Source: UBA11855 sp964591705 (GTDB taxonomy: Archaea > Thermoproteota > Bathyarchaeia > Bathyarchaeales > Bathycorpusculaceae). From it: DNA of 57,053 nucleotides. The notes beneath the pieces are model-generated. The model saw only the letters and a list, made by a program, of their open reading frames with translations, was not told the DNA's origin and ran no database searches. Of this stretch, positions 8,123 through 15,822 are shown one piece after another. The first letter of the stretch is position 1; every line of letters begins with the position of its first letter. The position numbers were made by a program, and so were the translations under genes. The stretch lies in NCBI GenBank assembly GCA_964591705.1, contig CAZQCX010000008.1, forward strand, positions 1 to 57,053, written 5' to 3'.

Positions 8123-9311
8123 GCTTCATTCCTGAATCCCTCAATCCAAGTTCTTGCTCAAACGCAGCGAGTAACCGCTCATTCTCCCACCGTGTCTTGA
8201 TCGCAACCCGAATATAATATTCGTCTAGCCCTGCAAATGCGCTGCAGTCCCGAATCAGAATCCCCAGTTTCAACATTTTCTGTTTAAGCTGTGCAGCCGT
8301 AAAACCCGAGTCTCTTACGTCGATAAATATGAAGTTCGCATCAGGCGAATAAATCTTGAATCCCTTTATCCCAGATAGTCTCTGCAGCATAAACACTCTC
8401 TCTCTTTTGATCAGGAGGAAAGTTTTATTGAGATGGTCTTTGTCACTTAGAGCCGCAATGGCTGCAGCTTGCCCCAAGCAGTTGACATTCCAAGGCATCT
8501 TTGAACTGGATAGGATACTGATGATTTCTTCTGATGCAATTCCATATCCTATTCTGAGTCCTGCTAACCCGAAAATCTTCGTGAAAGACCGCAAAACGAA
8601 AAGGTTCGGAAAATTCCCAATCCTGCCAATCATAGACAGCTTCTCGTTACCTCCCACAAACTCCAGAAAATCTTCATCTAATAAAACCAAGACATTCTGG
8701 TCAAGAGCTTGCTGAGTTATTTCTTCAAGTTTCTCAACCGATTCTAAGATACTTGTGGGATTATTCGGGTTGCAGAAATAGATAATCTTGGTCTTGGCGG
8801 ACATTCCACGAGCAAAACTTGCCGGTTCAACCCTAAAACTCTTGTTCAGAGGAACATACTTGACTTTTGCGCCGGTCTTACTGGCTGCTTTTTCGTACTC
8901 CCCAAACGAAGGTGCAGGGATCAAAACCTCATCACCTTTCTGCAAGAATGTTTCCGCAAACATGTAGATGAGTTCTGTTGAACCGTTACCAACTATTACA
9001 CAATCTTTGCTTATCCCCAAATAGTGGTTTGCAATGGCTTCCCGAAGCGCACTCGAACATGAATCTGGGTAATTTTGAATCTGCCCAAAACTACCCTTAA
9101 TTGCCTCAATCACCTTTTCCGATGGACCCAAAGGATTAACATTTGAACTAAAATCCACGATGTCTTCGCACTTAAGACCCGCTTCTTCAGCTGCTTCCAA
9201 AACGTCAGCGCCGTGAACACACTGCCTGAAATATCTCAGTTCAGTCTTGGCTAAATCCAATACAGGCTTCACTTGGTGAACACCTCCCAATACTTTCAGC
9301 AAAGCCAGCAT
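8109..9311 (-). CDS. cobD: CobD-like PLP enzyme (threonine-phosphate decarboxylase / HisC-like)
   Basis: Class I/II PLP-dependent fold. VHGADVLEAAEEAG near residue 32 and IVDFSSNVNPLGPSEKV near 51 are typical of CobD and related HisC proteins. The PLP lysine is in SFTKIFGLAGLRIGYG (Lys245), and NPNNPTS (181-187) binds cofactor. In cobalamin synthesis CobD decarboxylates L-threonine-O-3-phosphate to aminopropanol phosphate. The assignment over histidinol-phosphate aminotransferase rests mainly on the VHGADV start and on overlap with cbiB. About 30 extra residues precede the usual CobD start, so translation could also begin further in; the ATG at 9311 overlaps the stop of the small gene upstream, which favours coupling. 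Confidence 0.85.
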   Translation of the reverse strand: MLALLKVLGGVHQVKPVLDLAKTELRYFRQCVHGADVLEAAEEAGLKCEDIVDFSSNVNPLGPSEKVIEAIKGSFGQIQNYPDSCSSALREAIANHYLGISKDCVIVGNGSTELIYMFAETFLQKGDEVLIPAPSFGEYEKAASKTGAKVKYVPLNKSFRVEPASFARGMSAKTKIIYFCNPNNPTSILESVEKLEEITQQALDQNVLVLLDEDFLEFVGGNEKLSMIGRIGNFPNLFVLRSFTKIFGLAGLRIGYGIASEEIISILSSSKMPWNVNCLGQAAAIAALSDKDHLNKTFLLIKRERVFMLQRLSGIKGFKIYSPDANFIFIDVRDSGFTAAQLKQKMLKLGILIRDCSAFAGLDEYYIRVAIKTRWENERLLAAFEQELGLRDSGMKHVPV

Positions 9312-9520
9312 TGGTTGGAAGCAAAATGGCGTTCTTCCGCGAAGCCTGCACGCGCTTTCCGAACTGCCGGGTTCTCCACTGACAAGCCCGCCCGCTCTTG
9401 CACAGCAGTTGATAGTTCCATGAGTGATTCCGCGTAGAGTAGATAATACAACGAGCGGACAAGCCCAACTCTGTAACTTGGTTCTATAGACGTGCCACTC
9501 CTTTCCTTATTCTCCGACAA
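9296..9520 (-). CDS. Small hypothetical protein upstream of cobD
   Basis: I do not recognise this 74-residue (or shorter) protein. Its stop codon overlaps the cobD start by 16 bp, as real genes here do, and its composition (VGLVRSLYYLLYAESLMEL followed by a charged helix) looks protein-like. The longest form begins at TTG 9520, but the TATA element at 9524-9533 predicts a transcript start near 9503, downstream of that TTG. A good AAGGAG at 9503-9498 is followed by no canonical codon until TTG 9451 or ATG 9421. It could be a leader peptide, a small partner of CobD/CbiB, or noncoding leader RNA. Confidence 0.35.
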   Translation of the reverse strand: MSENKERSGTSIEPSYRVGLVRSLYYLLYAESLMELSTAVQERAGLSVENPAVRKARAGFAEERHFASNQCWLC

Positions 9521-9523
9521 ACC

Positions 9524-9554
9524 TTATATTTAAGGTGGTTGGTTTATCCATCCA
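9524..9554. promoter_or_regulatory. Divergent hemA/cobD promoter with operator-like module, copy 2
   Basis: CCTTATATTTAAGG (9522-9535) is nearly symmetrical and can serve as a TATA box in both directions. Rightward it predicts initiation at about 9554, exactly at the hemA ATG, so hemA would be leaderless. Leftward it serves the small gene-cobD-cbiB unit. GGTTTATCCATCCA (9541-9554) lies between the TATA box and hemA start and repeats the element at 7086-7099. A bound regulator here would block hemA and sit just upstream of the leftward TATA box (inference). Confidence 0.6.
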
Positions 9555-10837
9555 TGCATGCCTCAGCCAAAAACATCAACATTGTTAACGTGAGGATCAC
9601 CCATAAGACGGCGCGTGTTCCGTTGTTGGAAGCCGTAGCGTTCAAGGACAAGATGAGCGCACTAAAAGTCGTTCGCTCTTTGGACAATGTTGATGAGTGC
9701 GTTCTACTTCAAACCTGCAATCGAATCGAGTTTTATATTGTAAGCGGAGAAGGCGAGAAGGTAGCTAGGAGAGCAAAGGATTTTTTGGCAGAGAGGGCTG
9801 GCGCAATGCTTGAAGAAGCTTCCAAAGCCATCGAGTGTTCTTTGAACGGCGATGCCCTCTGCCATACTTTGAGGCTCGCCTCTGGATTAGAGTCGATGGT
9901 GATAGGGGAAGATCAGATTCTTAACCAGATTTGGGATGCTTATTTAGAAGCTGAGTCTGCAAACACCGCCGGGGTTATCCTCAAGCATTTGTTCATTAGA
10001 GCAACTAGTGTTGGAAGACGCATCAGAAAAGAAACAGGTATCAACAAGGGAGCAGTGTCGATAGGTTCAGCAGCCGTTGAGCTGGCTGAAACGGTGCTAG
10101 GCAAACTTGAACAAAAGAAAATTCTAGTGATGGGCGCAGGAGAGATGGGGACCCTTGTAGCAAAGGCATTAGCTAGGCGCTGTCTTAAACCCATTTTCAT
10201 TGCTAACAGAACATATGACCGAGCGAAAAAATTGGCTGAAGACCTTTCGGGCAAAGCGATAAAGTTTGATAAGCTTGAAGAAAATGTCGCTGACGCAGAT
10301 GTGGTCATTTGCTCCACAGCTGCACCGCACTACCTGCTAACTAAGGACTTAGTTTCAAAATTTATGAAGCAACGCCAAAACAAGAATGATCTGGTAATAA
10401 TTGACATTTCAAATCCTCGAAACGTTGAGCAAACAACGCAGGAAGTAGAAAGAGTAAAACTATATGACATGGACGATCTTCAGTTAATAGCCGAAAAAAA
10501 TAAGCAAAAACGGCAGAAGAGCATAGAAAAGGCTTCCGAAATCATAGAAAAAGAATTACCCTTACTGAATAGAGATGTAAAAATTCAATCTGTTAGAGAC
10601 ATTGTTTCATTACTGTTCTCACGTGCCGAGGAAATACGGCAAAGAGAACTCGGGAAGGCTATTAAAATGATTGGGCATGCCGACGCAAAAGAGAAGAAGA
10701 TCATAGAAGATTTGACATTTATCCTGCTTAAACAGACTTATGTTCCCATCGTTGAAAACTTGCGGGAAGCCGCTAAGGATGATGACAAGCATCTGATAGA
10801 GGTTGCAATCAAACTATTCGGTTTGGAGCCAGCTTAA
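9554..10837 (+). CDS. hemA: Glutamyl-tRNA reductase
   Basis: NADPH-dependent reduction of glutamyl-tRNA(Glu) to glutamate-1-semialdehyde, the first step of the C5 pathway. RITHKTARVPLLEAVAF follows the N terminus, the nucleophilic cysteine is in LLQTCNRIEFY (Cys55), then ESMVIGEDQILNQ near 113 and the NADP-binding GAGEMGTLVAKAL (194 on). The C-terminal dimerisation helices are intact; length 427 residues from ATG 9554. A TTG at 9539 extends the frame by five codons but lies upstream of the predicted transcript start, so the ATG is preferred. It leads the rightward cbi operon, 15 bp before cbiX-cbiC, linking the entry step of tetrapyrrole synthesis to corrin synthesis. Confidence 0.97.
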   Translation: MHASAKNINIVNVRITHKTARVPLLEAVAFKDKMSALKVVRSLDNVDECVLLQTCNRIEFYIVSGEGEKVARRAKDFLAERAGAMLEEASKAIECSLNGDALCHTLRLASGLESMVIGEDQILNQIWDAYLEAESANTAGVILKHLFIRATSVGRRIRKETGINKGAVSIGSAAVELAETVLGKLEQKKILVMGAGEMGTLVAKALARRCLKPIFIANRTYDRAKKLAEDLSGKAIKFDKLEENVADADVVICSTAAPHYLLTKDLVSKFMKQRQNKNDLVIIDISNPRNVEQTTQEVERVKLYDMDDLQLIAEKNKQKRQKSIEKASEIIEKELPLLNRDVKIQSVRDIVSLLFSRAEEIRQRELGKAIKMIGHADAKEKKIIEDLTFILLKQTYVPIVENLREAAKDDDKHLIEVAIKLFGLEPA

Positions 10838-10852
10838 GCAATGTGAGCGTTT

Positions 10853-11917
10853 ATGAACAAAACAGGCTTAATCATAATTGGACATGGCAGCAAACTTCCA
10901 CACAACAAGGAAAACCTAGAGAAACTAGCTGACATTTTGCGAAGGCGATCCACATTCAAGACAGTCGAAATATCATTCATGGTGAAAAACAACCCCACAA
11001 TCCCAGAGGCAATTGAAAACCTAGCCAAAAAAGGTGTGACAAAGATCGTTCTGATTCCTGCTTTCTTAGCGCCAGGCGTGCATACCACGCGCGAAATTCC
11101 TGAACTGATAGAGTTGAAGGAAAAAGAGCCCTTGCTTAAAGAACGCGGAATAGAGCTTGTGTACGGTGACCCCTTAGGCGCTGACGAGCGGGTAGCTGAG
11201 ATAATAGAGGAAAAAGCGTTGAAGGCCCTTGGTCATGAAACAAAGACAATAACCGACCCTCACGCAGTGGCTGCTTCAGAAAAAATTGTTGAGACCAGCA
11301 TGAGCATCATTAGGCAAGCGCTCGGCGATTCTTTAGAAAACATGCCGCCTAGTCATGTTCCAATAATCGAACGAGTCGTCCATGCAACCGCTGACCCTGA
11401 GTTTGCTAAATTGTTAGTCATCAGCGGTAAAGCTGTGGAGACAGGAGTTGCTGCCATCAAGGCTGGCGCGAAGATAGTGACCGATGTGAAAATGGTGAAG
11501 GCTGGTATTAACGGAGCAAGGCTGAAACGGTTTGGAGCGAAAATTCTCACGTATGTTGACGATGAACGTGCAGTCAAGTTAGCTAACGGCGAATCGATAA
11601 CAAGGTCTGCGGCTGGCATGCGCTTAGCAGTAAACGACGGCTTAGATGGTGCCATTGTGCTTATTGGAAACGCTCCAACTGCTGCGTTGGAGTTGGTCGC
11701 AGCTGTGAAACATGGATTAGCTAAACCTGCCTTGATTATAGCCGTTCCTGTAGGTTACGTTGGCGCTGCCGAGTCAAAAGATGCTGTGACTGGTTTACCT
11801 ATACCCTTCATAATTGCCAGAGGGCGCAAAGGCGGAAGCTCAATCGCCGTAGCAGTATTCAACGCGTTGCTTACCATGGCTGAACGAGAAATTAAGCCTA
11901 AGCCTTCAAGGAACTAA
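10853..11917 (+). CDS. cbiX-cbiC: Sirohydrochlorin cobaltochelatase-precorrin-8X methylmutase fusion (CbiX-CbiC)
   Basis: Two pathway enzymes in one chain. Residues 1-125 are a small archaeal CbiX: LIIIGHGSK with His11 and PGVHTTREIPELIE with His77, the metal-handling histidines of this chelatase, which inserts cobalt into sirohydrochlorin. From about residue 130 to the end is CbiC, which migrates the C11 methyl group to C12 in cobalt-precorrin-8, with RVVHATADPEFAKL (His177 the expected catalytic histidine), KIVTDVKMVKAGIN and VPVGYVGAAESK. The linker is short (about residues 126-140). The two catalysed steps are far apart in the pathway, so fusion probably reflects co-expression rather than channelling. 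5 bp precede cbiD. Confidence 0.93.
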   Translation: MNKTGLIIIGHGSKLPHNKENLEKLADILRRRSTFKTVEISFMVKNNPTIPEAIENLAKKGVTKIVLIPAFLAPGVHTTREIPELIELKEKEPLLKERGIELVYGDPLGADERVAEIIEEKALKALGHETKTITDPHAVAASEKIVETSMSIIRQALGDSLENMPPSHVPIIERVVHATADPEFAKLLVISGKAVETGVAAIKAGAKIVTDVKMVKAGINGARLKRFGAKILTYVDDERAVKLANGESITRSAAGMRLAVNDGLDGAIVLIGNAPTAALELVAAVKHGLAKPALIIAVPVGYVGAAESKDAVTGLPIPFIIARGRKGGSSIAVAVFNALLTMAEREIKPKPSRN

Positions 11918-11922
11918 TTAAC

Positions 11923-13011
11923 ATGCCACGATTTTTGAAGTACGGCATAACAACGGGCGCGTGCGCCGCCGCCGCAGCCAAAGCCGCAGCAACTGCCTTG
12001 GTTGATAATCCAGTTGGTAGAGTGGTTATACCCACGCCTATAGGCATCCGCTTCGAAATACCTGTGAAAGAAAGCAAGAGGCTCTCCAACGATGCGGCAT
12101 TGGGAATAGTGGTAAAAAACGCGGGAGACGACATCGACGCCACAGACAAAATTGAAATCTACGCCGCAGTAAGGCTGACGGGTGATGGCGAAGTCACGGT
12201 AAAAAGCGGTAGAGGCATCGGCAAAGTCACGAAGCCTGGTTTAGCTGTTCCTGCTGGAGAAGCCGCCATCAACCCAGTTCCGAGAAAAATGATAATCGAG
12301 GCAGTTAAAGAAGCATTGCCGGCAGGTAAAGGAGCCGAAGTAGTGATAGATATCCCTGACGGCGAAAAAGTGGCTAAGAAAACGCTAAACGCTAAATTAG
12401 GCGTAGTCGGTGGCATCTCGGTTCTTGGCACAACGGGCGTGGTTAAACCTTTGTCGATGGAAGCTTGCAGGCGCTCTCTTGTTCCTCAAATTGATGCTGC
12501 CCTCGCCAAGGGTTATGAACGAGTATTTATGGTGCCTGGCAACATCGGCGAAAGAATAACCAAACAGCTGTTCAGAGCGGCTGATGATGCGGTAGTTCAA
12601 ACAGGCGACTTCATGGGCTACATGCTGGATAAAGCGGTTGAGAAGGGCGTAAAAGAAGTCATCTTGGTTGGGCATCCTGGCAAGCTGACAAAGTTAGCGG
12701 CAGGAATTTTCAACACGCATCATAAGGTGGGTGATGCCCGAGCCGAGGTTATTGCTGCTTATGCTGGTGCTGTCGGTGCAGACTCCGAAGTTATCAGGAG
12801 CATATTGCAGTCGAACACTACTGAAGAAGCCGCAGAACTTCTCAAGCGAGCGAATCTCTCGCAGGCAACGTTTAATGGAATAGCTGAAAGGGTCAGGTCG
12901 CGCGTGATGGAGCGGATAAAGGAAAAAGCCAAAGTAAGCGTGATTATAGTCTCGTTGGATGGAGCAGTTCTCGGGATGGACAAAACGCAAGGTGCGCAAA
13001 ACAGTGGCTAA
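11923..13011 (+). CDS. cbiD: Cobalt-precorrin-5B C1-methyltransferase
   Basis: Methylates C1 in the anaerobic corrin pathway; CbiD is unrelated in sequence to the other Cbi methylases. The N terminus YGITTGACAAAAAKAAA is the family signature (usually TTGsCAAAAakAA), followed by VVKNAGDDIDATDKIEI near 67, the GRGIGKVTKPGLAVPAGE segment near residue 98 and GTTGVVKPLS near 170. The length of 362 residues is normal. Start ATG 11923 follows cbiX-cbiC closely, and the 3' end overlaps the next start by 8 bp. Confidence 0.96.
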   Translation: MPRFLKYGITTGACAAAAAKAAATALVDNPVGRVVIPTPIGIRFEIPVKESKRLSNDAALGIVVKNAGDDIDATDKIEIYAAVRLTGDGEVTVKSGRGIGKVTKPGLAVPAGEAAINPVPRKMIIEAVKEALPAGKGAEVVIDIPDGEKVAKKTLNAKLGVVGGISVLGTTGVVKPLSMEACRRSLVPQIDAALAKGYERVFMVPGNIGERITKQLFRAADDAVVQTGDFMGYMLDKAVEKGVKEVILVGHPGKLTKLAAGIFNTHHKVGDARAEVIAAYAGAVGADSEVIRSILQSNTTEEAAELLKRANLSQATFNGIAERVRSRVMERIKEKAKVSVIIVSLDGAVLGMDKTQGAQNSG

Positions 13012-13681
13012 GCTCAACGTAGTCGGGGTGGGGCCAGGCTCGCTGGATTACGTGACACCAGCAGCGAGAAAAGCCGTGCGCAGCGCAGCAGTTGTCATTG
13101 GCGCTGAAAGAAGCTTACGTCTGTTCCGAAAAGACATCAAAGGCGAAGCAATTGCTTTGACAGCCCAGAACGTGACTGACCTTCTGAAATACGCTGCTGA
13201 GTCTGCGGAAAAGGGAAAGACGGTGACGCTCTTATCAACAGGTGACCCTGGCTTCTCAGGGCTTTTGCGTCCAATTTTGAAGATCGCTCAGAGCAGAGAT
13301 GTGGAAGTGACTGTTATTCCTGGCGTGAGTTCAATTCAAGCCTGCGCGGCTCGCCTTCGCATGTGCTGGGACGAAACGAGTTTGTTCAGTTTTCATAAAG
13401 GCGCAACCGCTGAAAAGAAGGCGCAGCTGGCTAAGGCCGTCAAAGAAGGAAAAGACATATTGCTTCTTCCAGATCCCAAGATTTTTTCTCGCCGTGAAAT
13501 TGCCCGTTTTCTCGTTAAGGCGGGGTTAGATAAGGAGACACCTGTTTTCGTGTGTGAACATCTCACTTTAAGTGACGAAAGAGTTGTGGAAAGCACCTTA
13601 GCACAGGTTTTCACGCTTGATTTTGATCCACTTTGCGTGATGTTTATCAAGTTAAATCGGAGACAAGAAGGTGATTATTGA
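13004..13681 (+). CDS. cbiE: Cobalt-precorrin-7 C5-methyltransferase
   Basis: SAM-dependent methylation of C5, working with CbiT. The class III methyltransferase signature VVGVGPGSLDYVTPAARKAV begins at residue 5; STGDPGFSGLLRP and VIPGVSSIQACAARL follow in the right order, and the core segment SFHKGA resembles CbiE. The GTG at 13004 overlaps the cbiD stop and puts the signature at the usual distance from the N terminus; the longer frame from 12959 is less likely. Length is 225 residues, typical of stand-alone CbiE; in some bacteria CbiE and CbiT are fused as CobL, here they are separate but overlap by 11 bp. Confidence 0.95.
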   Translation: MAKLNVVGVGPGSLDYVTPAARKAVRSAAVVIGAERSLRLFRKDIKGEAIALTAQNVTDLLKYAAESAEKGKTVTLLSTGDPGFSGLLRPILKIAQSRDVEVTVIPGVSSIQACAARLRMCWDETSLFSFHKGATAEKKAQLAKAVKEGKDILLLPDPKIFSRREIARFLVKAGLDKETPVFVCEHLTLSDERVVESTLAQVFTLDFDPLCVMFIKLNRRQEGDY

Positions 13682-14276
13682 AATGTGGAATTGTAGAACG
13701 CCAGGAATACCCGAAGAACTGTTCGTGCAGAACGATGACGTTATAGGACCTACCAAAGAGGAAATACGTGTTTTGTCTATCTCGAAGGCGCGTCTACGCG
13801 AAGGCTTCGTGGTGGTAGATGTGGGCTGTGGCACGGGCGGCTTAACGGTTGAGGCAGCACTCCAAGTGGCCACAACAGGCAAAGTCTTCGCCATAGATGA
13901 AGATGCAAAAGCTCTCGAATTAACTGCTACTAACGCGTCAAGGTTTGGCGTGCAACGAATCGTTCAAGTCGTACAAGGGAAAGCGCCTGAAGCCTTGTCA
14001 AATCTGCCCCAACTGGACGCCGTCTTGGTAGGTGGAAGCCATGCCTTAAGGGAAGTGATAAGGGCTATCCACAAAAAACTAAAGAATGATGGGCGGATTG
14101 TCATTAATGCAATACTCTTGGAAACAGGCTACGCGGCTTTAGATGAAGTTAGAAAGCTGGGCTTCAAGGAAGTGGATGTGATAACGGTTTCTGTGACTAA
14201 AGGAAAAGAAGTGAATGCGGGAACGATGATGCTGGCAAGGAACCCGATTACAATAGTAGCCGCTACAAAAGCGTAG
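13671..14276 (+). CDS. cbiT: Cobalt-precorrin-6B C15-methyltransferase (decarboxylating)
   Basis: Class I SAM methyltransferase that methylates C15 and decarboxylates the acetate on C12. TPGIPEELFVQNDDVIGPTK near the N terminus is the characteristic CbiT entry (P-D/E-E-x-F), and VVDVGCGTGGLTVEAALQ (about residues 48-65) is the SAM-binding motif. LDAVLVGGSHALREV near 119 matches the family motif IV region. The start may be GTG 13671, overlapping cbiE, or ATG 13683; the former is used because of coupling. Length 201 residues is normal. Confidence 0.95.
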   Translation: MIIEMWNCRTPGIPEELFVQNDDVIGPTKEEIRVLSISKARLREGFVVVDVGCGTGGLTVEAALQVATTGKVFAIDEDAKALELTATNASRFGVQRIVQVVQGKAPEALSNLPQLDAVLVGGSHALREVIRAIHKKLKNDGRIVINAILLETGYAALDEVRKLGFKEVDVITVSVTKGKEVNAGTMMLARNPITIVAATKA

Positions 14277-14287
14277 GTGAAACGAGT

Positions 14288-15052
14288 CTGGCTGGCAAAT
14301 TCATCGGCATCGGCGTAGGTCCTGGCGACCCTGAGCTTATCACCGTTAAGGCAGTTAAAGCTTTGAAAATGGTGGATGTCATTTTCGTGCCAAAAGCACA
14401 TGCTCACAAGCCGAGTATGGCGCTTGGAACGGTTAAGCACATTTTAGCCGAACGGGCGAAGCCTCCTGAGATGCTTGAATTGGTCTTTCCAATGACAAAG
14501 AATGAGCACGAAGTCCAAGGGTTGTGGACTAAAAACGCGAGCCTCGTCGCCGAGAAAACTAAAAGCGACAAGACTGCTGCTTTTATCACGTTAGGCGACC
14601 CCATGTTTTATAGCACGTTCATTTACCTTTTCCAGAGCCTAAGACAGGACTATCCAGAAGTGAAAGTGGAGATAATTCCAGGTGTGACCGCGTTAACTGC
14701 TTGTGCAGCAAGCGCTCAGGTTCCTCTGGCTGAGAAGGAAGAAGTGGTAGCGATTATCCCCTCCGACCTTGATTCCACGCTTATTGAAGAAATGGCTAAG
14801 CACGCGGATAACCTGGTTTTCATGAAGTGCGCTCACCGCTTCAAAGACCTTGTTCCAATTTTGGGAAGGTTTAGTTTCACAGAAAACTCAACTGTTGCGT
14901 TAGTCCGGCGATGCTCCATGCCTGAGGAGAAAGTGATCGTGGGCCGAATATGTGACGTAAAGGATTGGGAAAAACCTGAAGATTATTTTTCCATGGCAAT
15001 AGTGAGAAGGAGTGAACTTCCAATTAGCAGAAAACGTGGCGATGTACCGTGA
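14288..15052 (+). CDS. cbiL: Cobalt-factor II C20-methyltransferase, probable CTG start
   Basis: SAM-dependent methylation of C20 of cobalt-factor II, the first methylation after cobalt insertion. The class III signature GIGVGPGDPELITVKAVKAL lies at 14306-14365, upstream of the first canonical start codon in this frame (TTG 14363), so a conventional gene call would cut away the SAM-binding motif. The only sensible initiator is CTG 14288, preceded by the ribosome binding site GGTGA at 14276-14280 with 7 nt spacing. From there the protein is 254 residues, normal for CbiL, with FVPKAHAHKPSMAL, LGDPMFYST and IIPGVTALTACAA in order. It ends overlapping cbiF by 4 bp. Confidence 0.9.
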   Translation: MAGKFIGIGVGPGDPELITVKAVKALKMVDVIFVPKAHAHKPSMALGTVKHILAERAKPPEMLELVFPMTKNEHEVQGLWTKNASLVAEKTKSDKTAAFITLGDPMFYSTFIYLFQSLRQDYPEVKVEIIPGVTALTACAASAQVPLAEKEEVVAIIPSDLDSTLIEEMAKHADNLVFMKCAHRFKDLVPILGRFSFTENSTVALVRRCSMPEEKVIVGRICDVKDWEKPEDYFSMAIVRRSELPISRKRGDVP

Positions 15053-15822
15053 GCAAAGTTGTCATTATCGGTGCTGGACCTGGCGACCCCGAGCTGATAA
15101 CGCTTAAAGGGAAAAAGTGGCTTGAAAAAGCCGATGTAGTCATCTACACTGGTTCGCTGTTGAACCCTGAAATTCTCAAGCACGCTAAACCAAACACTGA
15201 ACTTCACGACAGCGCTAACATGAACAGGGAAGAAGTCTTCAGAGTGATGGCTGAAAGCGTGAAGGCAGGCAAACTCGTAGCAAGAGTGCACGACGGAGAC
15301 CCGAGCTTCTTTGGAGCCATTCAAGAACAAATGGATTTCCTCGACAAAGAAAAGATAGAATACCTGCGAATCCCAGGCGTAAGCTGTCTGCAGGGCGGCG
15401 CAGCAAGCCTAAACAGGGAACTAACATTGCCGAACATTTCCCAAACCATCATAATAACACGGCCTGAGGGACGAACACCAGTGCCAGAAACCGAGCGCAT
15501 CAGAGAACTAGCAAGACACCAAGCAACCATGGTAATCTTTCTAGGAACCCAGCACATAGGCGACGTCATCGAAGAACTTGCAGAAGGGGGCTACCCGAAA
15601 GACACGCCTGTGGCAGTCGTTTACAAAGCTACATGGCCGGAACAGAAAATCGTCAAGGGAACGCTAAACGACATAGTCGAAAAAGCCAGAGCCGCAGAAA
15701 TAACGCGGACAGCACTGATTTTCGTAGGAAAAGTCTTAGACCCATCGGCATACGATTACTCTAAGCTATATGACCCGTCTTTCACGCATGGCTTCCGCAT
15801 AGGCGGTAGAAATGTTCTCTAA
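15049..15822 (+). CDS. cbiF: Cobalt-precorrin-4 C11-methyltransferase
   Basis: SAM-dependent methylation of C11. The signature VVIIGAGPGDPELITLKGKK begins at residue 4; VIYTGSLLNPEILKHAKP and HDSANMNREEV are characteristic of CbiF/CobM, as are RVHDGDPSFFGAIQEQ near residue 79 and RIPGVSCLQGGAASL near 107. GTG start at 15049 overlaps the cbiL stop in a GTGA arrangement, implying coupled translation. 257 residues, normal length, followed by an 11-bp overlap with cbiG. Confidence 0.96.
   Translation: MSKVVIIGAGPGDPELITLKGKKWLEKADVVIYTGSLLNPEILKHAKPNTELHDSANMNREEVFRVMAESVKAGKLVARVHDGDPSFFGAIQEQMDFLDKEKIEYLRIPGVSCLQGGAASLNRELTLPNISQTIIITRPEGRTPVPETERIRELARHQATMVIFLGTQHIGDVIEELAEGGYPKDTPVAVVYKATWPEQKIVKGTLNDIVEKARAAEITRTALIFVGKVLDPSAYDYSKLYDPSFTHGFRIGGRNVL

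Noticed and set aside
9312..9520. Cobalamin riboswitch in the cobD leader
   Set aside because: No B12-box (GCCACTG) or matching paired architecture was seen on the leader strand, and such riboswitches are not expected in archaea.
14363..15052. CbiL starting at TTG 14363
   Set aside because: This start would delete the SAM-binding GIGVGPGDPELITVK motif immediately upstream in the same frame.
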